Positions 7,042-12,722 of a stretch of DNA of 12,722 nucleotides are shown in pieces (within the stretch, counting starts at the first letter, position 1; every line of letters starts with the position of its first letter). The notes beneath the pieces are model-generated. The model had not been told where the DNA came from. It did no database searches and worked only from the letters and a program-made list of their open reading frames with translations. The DNA is from RPQK01 sp041946865 (GTDB lineage: Bacteria; Acidobacteriota; UBA6911; RPQK01), in contig JBHGBF010000164.1 of the NCBI GenBank assembly GCA_041946865.1, positions 1 to 12,722 of the forward strand. Direction: 5' to 3'. The position numbers and the translations under genes were made by a program.

Positions 7042-8006
7042 TTGAACGCTTCCGCAAGGTCCCAGCGGGTATATGTTTCGACGGTCCCATCGGGCCGGTT
7101 CTTCCAACGCCAGTGGATCCAGCGCCAGCAAAGTGGGGCATCGCTTACCCAGGTTTCGAAAGTCCGAAACAGATCGGCCGTCATTTGCCGGATGGGGTCG
7201 AAGTGAGTGCGGTAGGAGGCGGGCTCGAACAGGGCCAGCCGGTAAAGAAACCGAACGCCGTCCTCATTGTCGGGAACCGCGGCGCCGAGTACGACGGGAC
7301 ATCCGGTCAGCAGCGAGAGGAGAGCGGCGGTTTTGCGGCTGGAAGCCAGGCGGCCGAAAAAGGGAACAAAAGGCCCGTGCCGGCTCCCGTTTTCATCCAG
7401 GAGAAGGGCTACGTGGCATCCTGACCGGAGGCCCCGGAGGAGTTTTTCCACAGCGCCCCGTTTCTCTACCAGCGTGCCTCCCGCCCAAAAGCGGGTGCCG
7501 CGAATCAGCCGATCGACAAACGGGTTGTCGATTCGACGGGCTACAACCAGCCCTTTCCATGCGGAGAAAAGCCCAGCCGCCATCAGCGCCAATTCCCAGC
7601 TTCCCAGGTGTCCGGCTACGAGGATCTTCGGCCGCGGGTCAAGCGCCAGCCGTTCAGCCAGTCCGGGATCTTCGGCGCGGCAGATTTCGCGCAATTGCTC
7701 AAGCGTCCGAATCCGCCGGGCAAATTGCAGCCCGTCAGCGATCGCGGACGCCTGCCTCTTGAAGACTTCCAGTGTCCAGCTGCGCGCCACTCGCCGATTG
7801 ATCGCCGGTCCGTAAACACGTCGCAGGTTGATCATCGAAGTGCGTCGCTCTTTCCCGCAATAAAAAAAAACCACGCCGCCGTAAGCACGAGCCAGGCGCC
7901 GCGCCGTTGTCCACGGCGCCAACCAGACCGGCGCCAAAGCCGCAAAGGCTAACAGCGCAACGACGAAGTCCAGCAGGCGCCGGGCGCTCGACAGATAGAT
8001 ACTCAA
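7038..8006 (-). CDS. LpxL/HtrB-type lysophospholipid acyltransferase
   Basis: A 322-residue member of the lipid A biosynthesis acyltransferase family, which moves an acyl chain from acyl-ACP to a membrane acceptor. A hydrophobic N-terminal helix (about residues 11-30) anchors it to the inner membrane. The catalytic H-x4-E motif is His133-Glu138 in GHLGSWE. The RRIDNPFVDRLI stretch near 157-168 and the LLLDENGSRHGPFVPFFG block near 201-218 match the conserved substrate-pocket regions. The length is normal for the family. The start is TTG at 8006, overlapping the stop of the upstream membrane protein as TTGA. A run of nine Ts on the coding strand (7862-7870) lies in codons 46-49. In this operon it is the most likely enzyme to unload the ACP. 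The acceptor could be lipid A, a lysolipid or an amino-lipid. Confidence 0.88.
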   Translation of the reverse strand: MSIYLSSARRLLDFVVALLAFAALAPVWLAPWTTARRLARAYGGVVFFYCGKERRTSMINLRRVYGPAINRRVARSWTLEVFKRQASAIADGLQFARRIRTLEQLREICRAEDPGLAERLALDPRPKILVAGHLGSWELALMAAGLFSAWKGLVVARRIDNPFVDRLIRGTRFWAGGTLVEKRGAVEKLLRGLRSGCHVALLLDENGSRHGPFVPFFGRLASSRKTAALLSLLTGCPVVLGAAVPDNEDGVRFLYRLALFEPASYRTHFDPIRQMTADLFRTFETWVSDAPLCWRWIHWRWKNRPDGTVETYTRWDLAEAFK

Positions 8007-8815
8007 ATCGTTTCAGACGCCGGCGATGACGTCCCGCCGGCCGTCGACCAGGCGGCATGCCAGATGGCCGCGATTCCGATCAGGCTCAGCGAAGCCAGGA
8101 CACGGCGGGAGACGAGCGTCAGATCCGGGGTGTTAAAGACGTCGACGGCAATCACGATCACCGCCGTCAAAGCGCAGAGGGGGACAAGCGCCAGGCAGGC
8201 CCCAGCGGCCTGACTGCGCGGGTCGAACAGCCGTTCAAGCCCGATCGTTGCCAGCGCCGCCGCTGCAAAAAGTGGACTCCAAGTCAAAACCGCGCGCCAC
8301 ATGACCGGATAATCAGGGAAGAGGAGCCCTGGCAGCAACGTCAGAAAGGGGAAGAAGTAGTCGAGTCCCCAGACGAGAAGACCCAAAGACCAGGCCCCGA
8401 TCAACAGCCGCCCGCGCCACCGAGGGAAGCGCGGGAAGCTCGTACAGGCGAGAGCGGCAGCTGCCGCGAAAGCCCGGACCCCCATGTACCAGGAGCAGAG
8501 TTTCAGGGCGGTCTCCGCCTGAAGGAAGCCGTCCCCGGCGCCCCAGACGAGAGCGAGAGCGACGAGGTCATTGACCAAAGCGACCCCAAAAAGCGGGTGT
8601 GCCGGCACGTGACGAGCGGGTGCCGTCCGTAAGCTGCGCCATGCCCCTGGAGCCCAGAACGTAAGCGTTTGGATCAGCGGGACAACCAGCGCGCCGGCTA
8701 CGGCACTCAGCCGCAGGTCAACATTCCTGTACGCCAGCCCAATAGCGGCGAGCGCCAAAACCCCGGCCAGCAACAAAAGTGTCCAGGTGAGGAGAAGACG
8801 ACCTGTCTGAGTCAT
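8003..8815 (-). CDS. Polytopic membrane protein, unknown family
   Basis: A 270-residue, strongly hydrophobic protein with about seven or eight predicted transmembrane segments, near residues 7-29, 36-54, 74-93, 104-125, 137-162, 170-187, 203-225 and 238-256. I recognise no family and see no transporter or glycosyltransferase motif. Its first 60 residues resemble the separate 64-residue membrane protein encoded upstream in the same operon: a TG-LLTW start, and a V-V-x-P-x-[IV]-Q-x-L motif about 35 residues later. The ATG at 8815 lies 22 bp after the ketosynthase stop without a clear Shine-Dalgarno, and its own stop overlaps the acyltransferase start. Its position between synthase and acyltransferase suggests a membrane platform, flippase or modifying enzyme for the acyl product. 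That is inference only. Confidence 0.75.
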   Translation of the reverse strand: MTQTGRLLLTWTLLLLAGVLALAAIGLAYRNVDLRLSAVAGALVVPLIQTLTFWAPGAWRSLRTAPARHVPAHPLFGVALVNDLVALALVWGAGDGFLQAETALKLCSWYMGVRAFAAAAALACTSFPRFPRWRGRLLIGAWSLGLLVWGLDYFFPFLTLLPGLLFPDYPVMWRAVLTWSPLFAAAALATIGLERLFDPRSQAAGACLALVPLCALTAVIVIAVDVFNTPDLTLVSRRVLASLSLIGIAAIWHAAWSTAGGTSSPASETI

Positions 8816-8837
8816 GAGAACTGTCTTTTACAGCTCT

Positions 8838-10145
8838 TCACCCCTTAAATCGGGACAGCGCCACGCAGGAGCATTGTCCACCGAAAGCGAATGAATTCGA
8901 CAAGGCGTGATCGACACGGGCGCTTCGGGCCTGGTTGGGCACGTAGTCCAGATCGCATTCAGGGTCCGGCTCGTCGTAATTGATTGTCGGGTGGATGATT
9001 TTGGTATGAAGAGTCATGACTGTGGCGATCGCTTCCACGGCGCCGGCTGCAACCAGCAAGTGCCCGACCATCGATTTTGTGGAGCTTACGGCGAGTTGAC
9101 AAGCCGATTTCCCGAATACTTCCCGGATGGCCCTCGTTTCAATCGGGTCGTTCAGGCGGGTGGAAGTCCCATGAGCGTTAATGTAGCCGACTTGGGACAC
9201 GTCCAGCCGTGCGTCCGCGAGCGCCGCTTTCATTGCCAGGACGGCGCCGATCCCTTCCGGATGGCTGTCCGTCACCCGGTAGGCGTCGCAGGCCGAGCCA
9301 AACCCGGAGATTTCGGCGTAGACCTGTGCTCCGCGTTTGCAGGCCTGATCCAGCTCCTCCAGGACAAGGACCCCGGCGCCTTCCCCGAGGACAAATCCGT
9401 CGCGGCCGCGTTCGAACGGCCGACTGGCTGCCGTCGGATCTTCATTGCGGCGTGAAAGAGTGCCAAGCAGGCAAAAGGAAGCCAGGGCCAGCGGGTTGAG
9501 GCAGGAATCGGCCGCGCCTGCGATCACGCAGTCGGCTGCTCCCTGGCGGATCCACCGGGCGGCGTCGCCGAGGGCCTGGGTCGCCGATGCACAAGCCGTC
9601 ATGGGCGTCGCAACCGGGCCGCCGCACCCTTGCTCCTGGGCGAGCTCCAGCGCCAGTGTTCCCGGGGACCGACGCTCGGCAGCTCCAGGCTGCATCATCT
9701 CTCCGAGATACTCGACATACATATCCCAGTTGAATGAATCTCCGGAATCTGTCGCAGCCGCGCAGGGCCCGATCAACTCGGAGTGGAAGTAATTGTAAGG
9801 CCCGGAGGCCAGGCAGACGCCGATCCGTCCGGGATCGACGCGGGGGCTGGGAAGACCCGCATCGGCGATGGCTTGGGAGGCCGCCAGACGGCCGTAAGCG
9901 GGGATACGTCCCAGGGCTTTCCACTTCTCCGGCACACGTCTGAGGCACGCCTCTCCAACTTCGGCGCCGATACGAGTCGGGAAAACGGACGTGTCGAAGC
10001 CGGCTATCAGTTTCACTCCTGACCGGCCGGCGACCAGCCGGTGCCAGAAATCGTGTACCCTGTCGCCCAGGCTGGTTACGACACCTAATCCTGTGATCGC
10101 AACCCGCCGCTCGCCCAGGCTACCGGCCCGGCTTATTCGACCCAT
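8838..10145 (-). CDS. FabF-type beta-ketoacyl-ACP synthase (catalytically complete)
   Basis: From the ATG at 10145 this is a 435-residue condensing enzyme of the FabF/KAS II family. It joins an acyl chain held on its cysteine to malonyl-ACP with loss of CO2. The N-terminal RRVAITGLGVVTSLG is standard. The triad is present: Cys185 in TACASATQ, His325 in NAHGTST and His362 in MVGHLL, with the supporting Lys357 in SSTKSM. The C-terminal SNSFAFGG glycine loop is normal, but it is followed by QCSCV where most FabF proteins have TNA. A TTG at 10172 would add nine residues; the ATG is preferred, and either start overlaps the end of the ACP gene (by 26 nt from the ATG). It is probably the active partner of the Cys-less ketosynthase encoded on the other side of the ACP. 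Confidence 0.9.
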   Translation of the reverse strand: MGRISRAGSLGERRVAITGLGVVTSLGDRVHDFWHRLVAGRSGVKLIAGFDTSVFPTRIGAEVGEACLRRVPEKWKALGRIPAYGRLAASQAIADAGLPSPRVDPGRIGVCLASGPYNYFHSELIGPCAAATDSGDSFNWDMYVEYLGEMMQPGAAERRSPGTLALELAQEQGCGGPVATPMTACASATQALGDAARWIRQGAADCVIAGAADSCLNPLALASFCLLGTLSRRNEDPTAASRPFERGRDGFVLGEGAGVLVLEELDQACKRGAQVYAEISGFGSACDAYRVTDSHPEGIGAVLAMKAALADARLDVSQVGYINAHGTSTRLNDPIETRAIREVFGKSACQLAVSSTKSMVGHLLVAAGAVEAIATVMTLHTKIIHPTINYDEPDPECDLDYVPNQARSARVDHALSNSFAFGGQCSCVALSRFKG

Positions 10146-10533
10146 CCAGGCGTTGACGGAGATAGTCGACAATGGTTGAGACGGTGACCAGCCGGGGAAG
10201 ATCGGTTTTCGACACCCCTCGAGGAAACTTACCCCAATCGAGGTCAGGCAAATGCTCTTTCAGGAGCTTCAGCCCTTCCGGCGTGACGCCGTCAGCTGTC
10301 ACGTACCCCAACTCCTCGAGCCGCAACGTGCCTCCCCACAGGTCCTCCTCACTGATCTTCAGTTTGAACGCGGTCTCGATGCGATAACGAATGTCGAGGA
10401 AGTCAATCGATTCGGCGTCGAGGTCATCAATCAAAGAGGAATTGAGATGGATTTCGGCGGGTTTTCGATCCAGCGCCGCAGCCACGATCTCGATGACGCG
10501 GTCCGCCAGAGGCTCGCGTAAATTCGCTGTCAT
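10120..10533 (-). CDS. Acyl carrier protein with an internal insertion
   Basis: A 137-residue ACP, compared with about 80 for ordinary ones. The phosphopantetheine attachment motif is DLDAESIDFLD with Ser42, and helix II continues as IRYRIETAFKLKISEEDLW. In normal ACPs the final helix segment (of the TTVGDAVDYI type) follows within a few residues. Here the equivalent LVTVSTIVDYLRQRL comes only at about 115-129, after roughly 48 added residues (66-113) containing LEELGYVTADG, TPEGLKLLKEHLP and FPRG. The start is the ATG at 10533, overlapping the stop of the KS-like gene as ATGA; a longer open frame upstream lies inside that gene and is rejected. It should carry the growing chain for the two KS proteins, dehydratase, reductase and acyltransferase. 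Confidence 0.9.
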   Translation of the reverse strand: MTANLREPLADRVIEIVAAALDRKPAEIHLNSSLIDDLDAESIDFLDIRYRIETAFKLKISEEDLWGGTLRLEELGYVTADGVTPEGLKLLKEHLPDLDWGKFPRGVSKTDLPRLVTVSTIVDYLRQRLDGSNKPGR

Positions 10534-11696
10534 TCTGACACTTCCTTTTCGTTGGCGGCGAAAGCCAGGCAGGCGGTCTCTCCGTGCCTGCCGAAACAGT
10601 TGCAGATCACATGGCTGCCCGGAGCGGCACACTTGAGCAGAAAAACCAGATCGAGAGCGCCGGAAGCGGCGAAGGTGTGGCCGAGCCGGGGCTTCAATTC
10701 CAGAACCGCAGGGGTGCGGCTGAAAACCTCTCGCCAGGCCGATTCTTCCGTCGGCCAGAGAGAGGCGCCCGGCCACGCTACGCGGTTTATCCAGCTGATG
10801 GACTGAGCCTCCCACCCGGCTCCGTGCAAGGCTGTCTTCATGCAGCTTGGCAGCGTTCGTGCGAGATCGCCGCTGGCGCAGGCGTACCCGGTGATTTCCG
10901 CCAGGGGCCTGGCGCCGCGGGCCAGGGCATGGGCCTGCTCCTCCAGCACGACCATCGCGGCGGCTTCCCCGACCGCCAGGCCGCGTAAAGTGCCCGGCGG
11001 ACCATCCAGCCGAGCCAGCTCGAGCCCCGCCTGTTGGTATACGCCGATGGTCAACGCAAACCCGCCGCTTTCAGCCCCTCCTGCCAGGACCGTCTCGGCC
11101 TCACGGTTTCGGATCAATCGAGCCGCCTCGCCGACCGCCTGCGCGCCGGCAATCCAGTCGGTCATCAGGGTACTGTTCGGCCCTCTTGCCCCGCTCTGAA
11201 TTGCCAGATGTGCGCTTACCATGTTGGGAAGAGTCAACAGCGGCCAGAGCGGGTTAAGACCGGCGGCCAGGATCCTTTGGCCGAAGAAACGGATATCCGA
11301 CACGGAGCGGAGCTCCGGGTCTGGTTGGACCGCTCGGCCCAGTTGCTCCAGGTGCATATCGGAAGGCCCGCTGCCGACCGAAATGGCCAGATCCGGTAGA
11401 TCGGCGTCATTCGGAAAACCGGCCTGCGCGAGCGCTTCCCGGGCCGCCGTGCAAGCCAGGACCGACATTCGGTCCATGAGCTTGAGGGCCTTGGGGAAAC
11501 GCAACTGTTCCCGGGCTTCAAAATCAGCAACTCGACCGACGAGATTGCTGGAACAGAGGGGGCCTTGCGGAAGCGCCAGCGGCGCGAGCCCAGATTTACC
11601 TTCGACCCACGCCTGCCAGGATGCCTGGAGCGTCGTCCCCAGTGATGTGGCTGCTCCGGCCCCCGTAATCACCACTCGCCGGCCGTCATCGGACAT
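10530..11696 (-). CDS. Cys-less ketosynthase-like protein (chain-length-factor-like)
   Basis: A 388-residue thiolase-fold protein of the ketosynthase family with a damaged active site. The N-terminus RRVVITGAGAATSLG is normal. The active-site block aligns as GPNSTLMTDWIAGAQAVGEA against GPVATPMTACASATQALGDA of its neighbour, so Trp181 replaces the catalytic Cys. The first catalytic His is lost as well (INRVAWPG in place of INAHGTST; Val306). Lys335 and the second His, His340 (KPRLGHTFAASG), remain. It cannot form the acyl-enzyme. In type II polyketide and aryl-polyene systems a similar Cys-less subunit pairs with an active KS and shapes chain length; the usual replacement in actinobacterial KS-beta is Gln. 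The start is ATG at 11696, 2 nt after the preceding stop. Pairing with the 8838-10145 enzyme is inferred. Confidence 0.88.
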   Translation of the reverse strand: MSDDGRRVVITGAGAATSLGTTLQASWQAWVEGKSGLAPLALPQGPLCSSNLVGRVADFEAREQLRFPKALKLMDRMSVLACTAAREALAQAGFPNDADLPDLAISVGSGPSDMHLEQLGRAVQPDPELRSVSDIRFFGQRILAAGLNPLWPLLTLPNMVSAHLAIQSGARGPNSTLMTDWIAGAQAVGEAARLIRNREAETVLAGGAESGGFALTIGVYQQAGLELARLDGPPGTLRGLAVGEAAAMVVLEEQAHALARGARPLAEITGYACASGDLARTLPSCMKTALHGAGWEAQSISWINRVAWPGASLWPTEESAWREVFSRTPAVLELKPRLGHTFAASGALDLVFLLKCAAPGSHVICNCFGRHGETACLAFAANEKEVSE

Positions 11697-11698
11697 GG

Positions 11699-11893
11699 CT
11701 AACGCTTGAGAAGTCCCGGGAGAGCCCGGGAGACCAAAACCAGGACCAGCGCCTGAACGAAGGGAATCGCCACAACTTCGACCCAGAATCGTATTGGGAA
11801 CGCCAGGAAACCTGCGGCCAGATATTGGACTGCCAGGCGAGTGAGGAGGTAGAAGAGGGTCAGCAGGAGCCAGGTGATCAACCCGGTTCTCAT
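11699..11893 (-). CDS. Small two-helix membrane protein
   Basis: A 64-residue protein starting MRTGLITWLLLTLFYLL, with two predicted transmembrane helices (about 4-30 and 37-56) and a basic end (LLKR). The ATG at 11893 overlaps the dehydratase stop as ATGA, and the stop lies 2 nt before the KS-like start, so it is embedded in the coupled operon and very likely real. A longer in-frame start would extend into the dehydratase gene and is not needed. The sequence looks like the first hairpin of the polytopic membrane protein at 8003-8815. It might be a membrane anchor or partner subunit for that protein or for the synthase. No named family is recognised. Confidence 0.75.
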   Translation of the reverse strand: MRTGLITWLLLTLFYLLTRLAVQYLAAGFLAFPIRFWVEVVAIPFVQALVLVLVSRALPGLLKR

Positions 11894-12387
11894 TGTCTCC
11901 CGCTGGGGAAGCCGATAGCGGCCAAAAGCGGGGGATCCGCCAGGCGCCTGAGAGTTTCTTCCGCCCATTGCCGCAAGCTCTCAAAGTCGCAGCCGGAATC
12001 GGGTTCGGCAAGGACGCTGTGGAAACAGATGGTGGCGTCAATGACTTTGTGGCCCCGGACGCGTGCCTCGCCCCGCGTCTCTTGATACTGTTCGTCGACT
12101 TTCAAGAGACGGGCTTCAATCAGGATTTCCTCGTCCGGGCGCACGAAGCGCCTGAACTTCACCTGGTGCAGCATCCAGGGGGCGGGCCAGGATCGAAATC
12201 CCAGGCTGCAGAAGACAAGCCACCCGCACGCTTGTGCGAGAGCCTCGTAGAGCAGTGAACCGGGAACGACGTGAAAGCCCGGGAAGTGGTCGCCAAAGAA
12301 GGGCTCGCCGGAAAGAAACATCCGGGAGGCGGTCAGTCTGTGGCCGGGTTCGATCTCGAGGATCCTATCGAGCAGGACGAAGTGCAT
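11890..12387 (-). CDS. FabZ-like 3-hydroxyacyl-ACP dehydratase (hot-dog fold)
   Basis: A 165-residue hot-dog protein and the first gene of the operon. The segment FFGDHFPGFHVVPGSLLYEALAQ is the FabZ/FabA active-site signature (GHFPxxPxxPGxLxxEAxAQ), with His34 and Glu48 separated by 14 residues as in FabZ. The usual Gly before the His is Asp here and the usual Pro at the PVxPG position is His. The family removes water from 3-hydroxyacyl-ACP to give trans-2-enoyl-ACP, which the FabL-type reductase here could then reduce. The ATG at 12387 is preferred over a TTG at 12399 that would add four residues; neither has a good Shine-Dalgarno. It is somewhat longer than FabZ (about 150) because of a charged C-terminal tail. 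A thioesterase of the same fold is less likely, given the motif. Confidence 0.87.
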   Translation of the reverse strand: MHFVLLDRILEIEPGHRLTASRMFLSGEPFFGDHFPGFHVVPGSLLYEALAQACGWLVFCSLGFRSWPAPWMLHQVKFRRFVRPDEEILIEARLLKVDEQYQETRGEARVRGHKVIDATICFHSVLAEPDSGCDFESLRQWAEETLRRLADPPLLAAIGFPSGRQ

Positions 12388-12460
12388 CGCCCAAAACAAG
12401 AAAATGAGGAGAACTGCGTGGAAGGTTGATTCAGGATCGTGCGTGGCGCCGATCGAGGCA

Positions 12461-12475
12461 GAAAGCTCCGCTTTC
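12461..12475 (-). other. Hairpin in the presumed operon leader
   Basis: GAAAGC and GCTTTC pair around a 3-nt loop, within the stretch between the possible promoter and the dehydratase start. It could be a leader structure. It has no T-run and is short, so its significance is uncertain. Confidence 0.3.
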
Positions 12476-12505
12476 CTGACTCACAGCAAAGAGACTAAGG
12501 AACCT

Positions 12506-12519
12506 CGCGCGACCGCGCG
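12506..12519. promoter_or_regulatory. Palindrome CGCGCG-N2-CGCGCG, possible operator
   Basis: A perfect inverted repeat of six bases with a 2-nt centre lies 2 nt downstream of the candidate -10 at 12522-12527, where the transcript would start. A repressor bound here would block the promoter. Alternating CG in a GC-rich genome can arise by chance, so this is tentative. Confidence 0.35.
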
Positions 12520-12521
12520 TA

Positions 12522-12550
12522 ACTATAGTCGATTCGGCTGGTCCATTCCA
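12522..12550 (-). promoter_or_regulatory. Candidate promoter of the acyl-chain operon
   Basis: On the minus strand TATAGT (12522-12527) resembles a -10 box, with TGGAAT (12545-12550) 17 bp upstream as a weak -35 (three of six consensus bases). The transcript would have a leader of about 130 nt before the dehydratase. The -10 is part of the palindrome ACTATAGT (12522-12529), so it could also serve the plus strand. The interval 12388-12722 holds no other convincing gene beyond the fragment and repeats listed. Confidence 0.4.
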
Positions 12551-12697
12551 GTGAAAACGCATGACAGATTTAACCCCTCAGTTTTTTGTTGGGAGTGTGG
12601 CAGCAACGAGGAGAGAAACGGGTGCTTTACCAAGCCTCGAAGGCGATGGCGCACTGTTCCGAAAAAAACCTATCGGAGTGGAGAGGGGCGGTTATAG
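12551..12697 (+). pseudogene. Zinc-ribbon gene fragment, inverted copy of the left-edge gene start
   Basis: The plus-strand frame from a GTG at 12551 gives 48 residues containing NPSVFCWECGSNEER, which matches the left-edge zinc-ribbon gene start (NPSVFCSECGSNEER). The copies differ at four bases, and all resulting changes alter amino acids (Ser to Trp, Gly to Asn, Arg to Gly). After the third Cys the sequence continues CFTKPRRRW instead of supplying a final CxxC, and it ends at 12697. An ATG at 12561 corresponds in position to the left copy's first ATG, but a net 4-nt deletion puts it out of frame. No Shine-Dalgarno is clear. This looks like a broken duplicate; a short expressed gene is less likely. 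Confidence 0.5.
12571..12626 (+). repeat. Inverted repeat, right arm (56 bp; partner 1-56)
   Basis: Matches the reverse complement of 1-56 at 52 of 56 positions: 20 identical bases, one mismatch, 25 identical bases, then a patchier 10. The two arms enclose all the genes of the window except the left-edge zinc-ribbon gene itself. Confidence 0.9.
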
Positions 12698-12700
12698 TGG

Positions 12701-12720
12701 CCGGACTCTCCAGAGTCCGG
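12701..12720. repeat. 20-bp near-perfect palindrome at the right edge
   Basis: CCGGACTCT and AGAGTCCGG flank a 2-nt centre. It lies 3 nt after the end of the zinc-ribbon fragment frame. It could be a terminator stem, a dispersed palindromic element or the end of a mobile element; the window stops 2 nt later, so the context is missing. Confidence 0.6.
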
Positions 12721-12722
12721 TA

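Noticed and set aside
6253..7131. 292-residue version of the SDR beginning inside the acyltransferase gene, and annotation as a FabG ketoreductase
   Set aside because: The first 30 residues are a shadow of the upstream gene, and the GTGA overlap supplies a start. The catalytic spacing is Y-x6-K, not the Y-x3-K of FabG.
10120..10815. Longer 231-residue version of the ACP
   Set aside because: The extra N-terminal 94 residues are an out-of-frame reading of the end of the KS-like gene; the ATGA overlap at 10530-10533 gives a precise start.
10530..12041. 503-residue version of the KS-like protein
   Set aside because: The first 115 residues are an out-of-frame reading through the small membrane protein and the dehydratase; the KS family start RRVVITGAG begins just after the ATG at 11696.
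1..12626. Composite transposon bounded by terminal inverted repeats
   Set aside because: No transposase, integrase or target-site duplication is visible, and the repeat arms are coding sequence of a zinc-ribbon gene start and not typical element ends. Kept as an inverted-repeat observation only.

Overview
The window looks like chromosomal DNA from a GC-rich, Gram-negative-type bacterium. The best guess is an Acidobacteria-like lineage. That rests on the long secreted SBBP-repeat protein with its characteristic N-terminal domain, on the lipid A-type (LpxL/HtrB) acyltransferase, and on base composition. It is an inference, because no rRNA or other phylogenetic marker is present. Every confidently called gene lies on the minus strand, so transcription runs from high to low coordinates.

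Right part (12387 down to 6253): a tightly packed eight-gene acyl-chain operon. In transcription order it encodes a FabZ-like hot-dog dehydratase, a 64-residue two-helix membrane protein, a ketosynthase-like protein lacking the catalytic Cys (chain-length-factor-like), an acyl carrier protein with an unusual insertion, an intact FabF-type ketosynthase, a polytopic membrane protein, an LpxL/HtrB-type acyltransferase, and a FabL-type enoyl-ACP reductase. Four junctions are 4-nt stop/start overlaps (ATGA, ATGA, TTGA, GTGA) and a fifth is a longer overlap. Together the genes could extend an ACP-bound chain (KS plus KS-like partner), dehydrate and fully reduce it (dehydratase, FabL), and hand it to a membrane acceptor (acyltransferase). 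No ketoreductase, malonyl transferase, thioesterase or ligase is encoded here, so those would have to come from elsewhere. The Cys-less KS resembles the second KS of type II polyketide and aryl-polyene systems, but an enoyl reductase points to a saturated rather than polyene product. This operon is the best candidate for an undescribed system.

Middle (6215 down to 1218): 37 bp after fabL comes a 1408-residue secreted protein with an N-terminal DUF7948-like domain, seven SBBP beta-propeller repeats, a region of Asp-rich calcium-binding-type loops and two tandem C-terminal domains of about 220 residues. A small PAPS-type sulfotransferase follows. Both may be co-transcribed with the lipid operon, but the sequence does not prove it.

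Left part (about 1150 down to 1): a possible plus-strand gene remnant, a VapBC toxin-antitoxin pair with a near-leaderless promoter, and the first 23 codons of a zinc-ribbon gene running off the left edge. A near-identical 56-bp copy of this zinc-ribbon 5' end recurs in inverted orientation at 12571-12626, inside a plus-strand fragment. The whole 12.5-kb block therefore sits between inverted repeats. No tRNA, rRNA, CRISPR array or transposase gene was seen.
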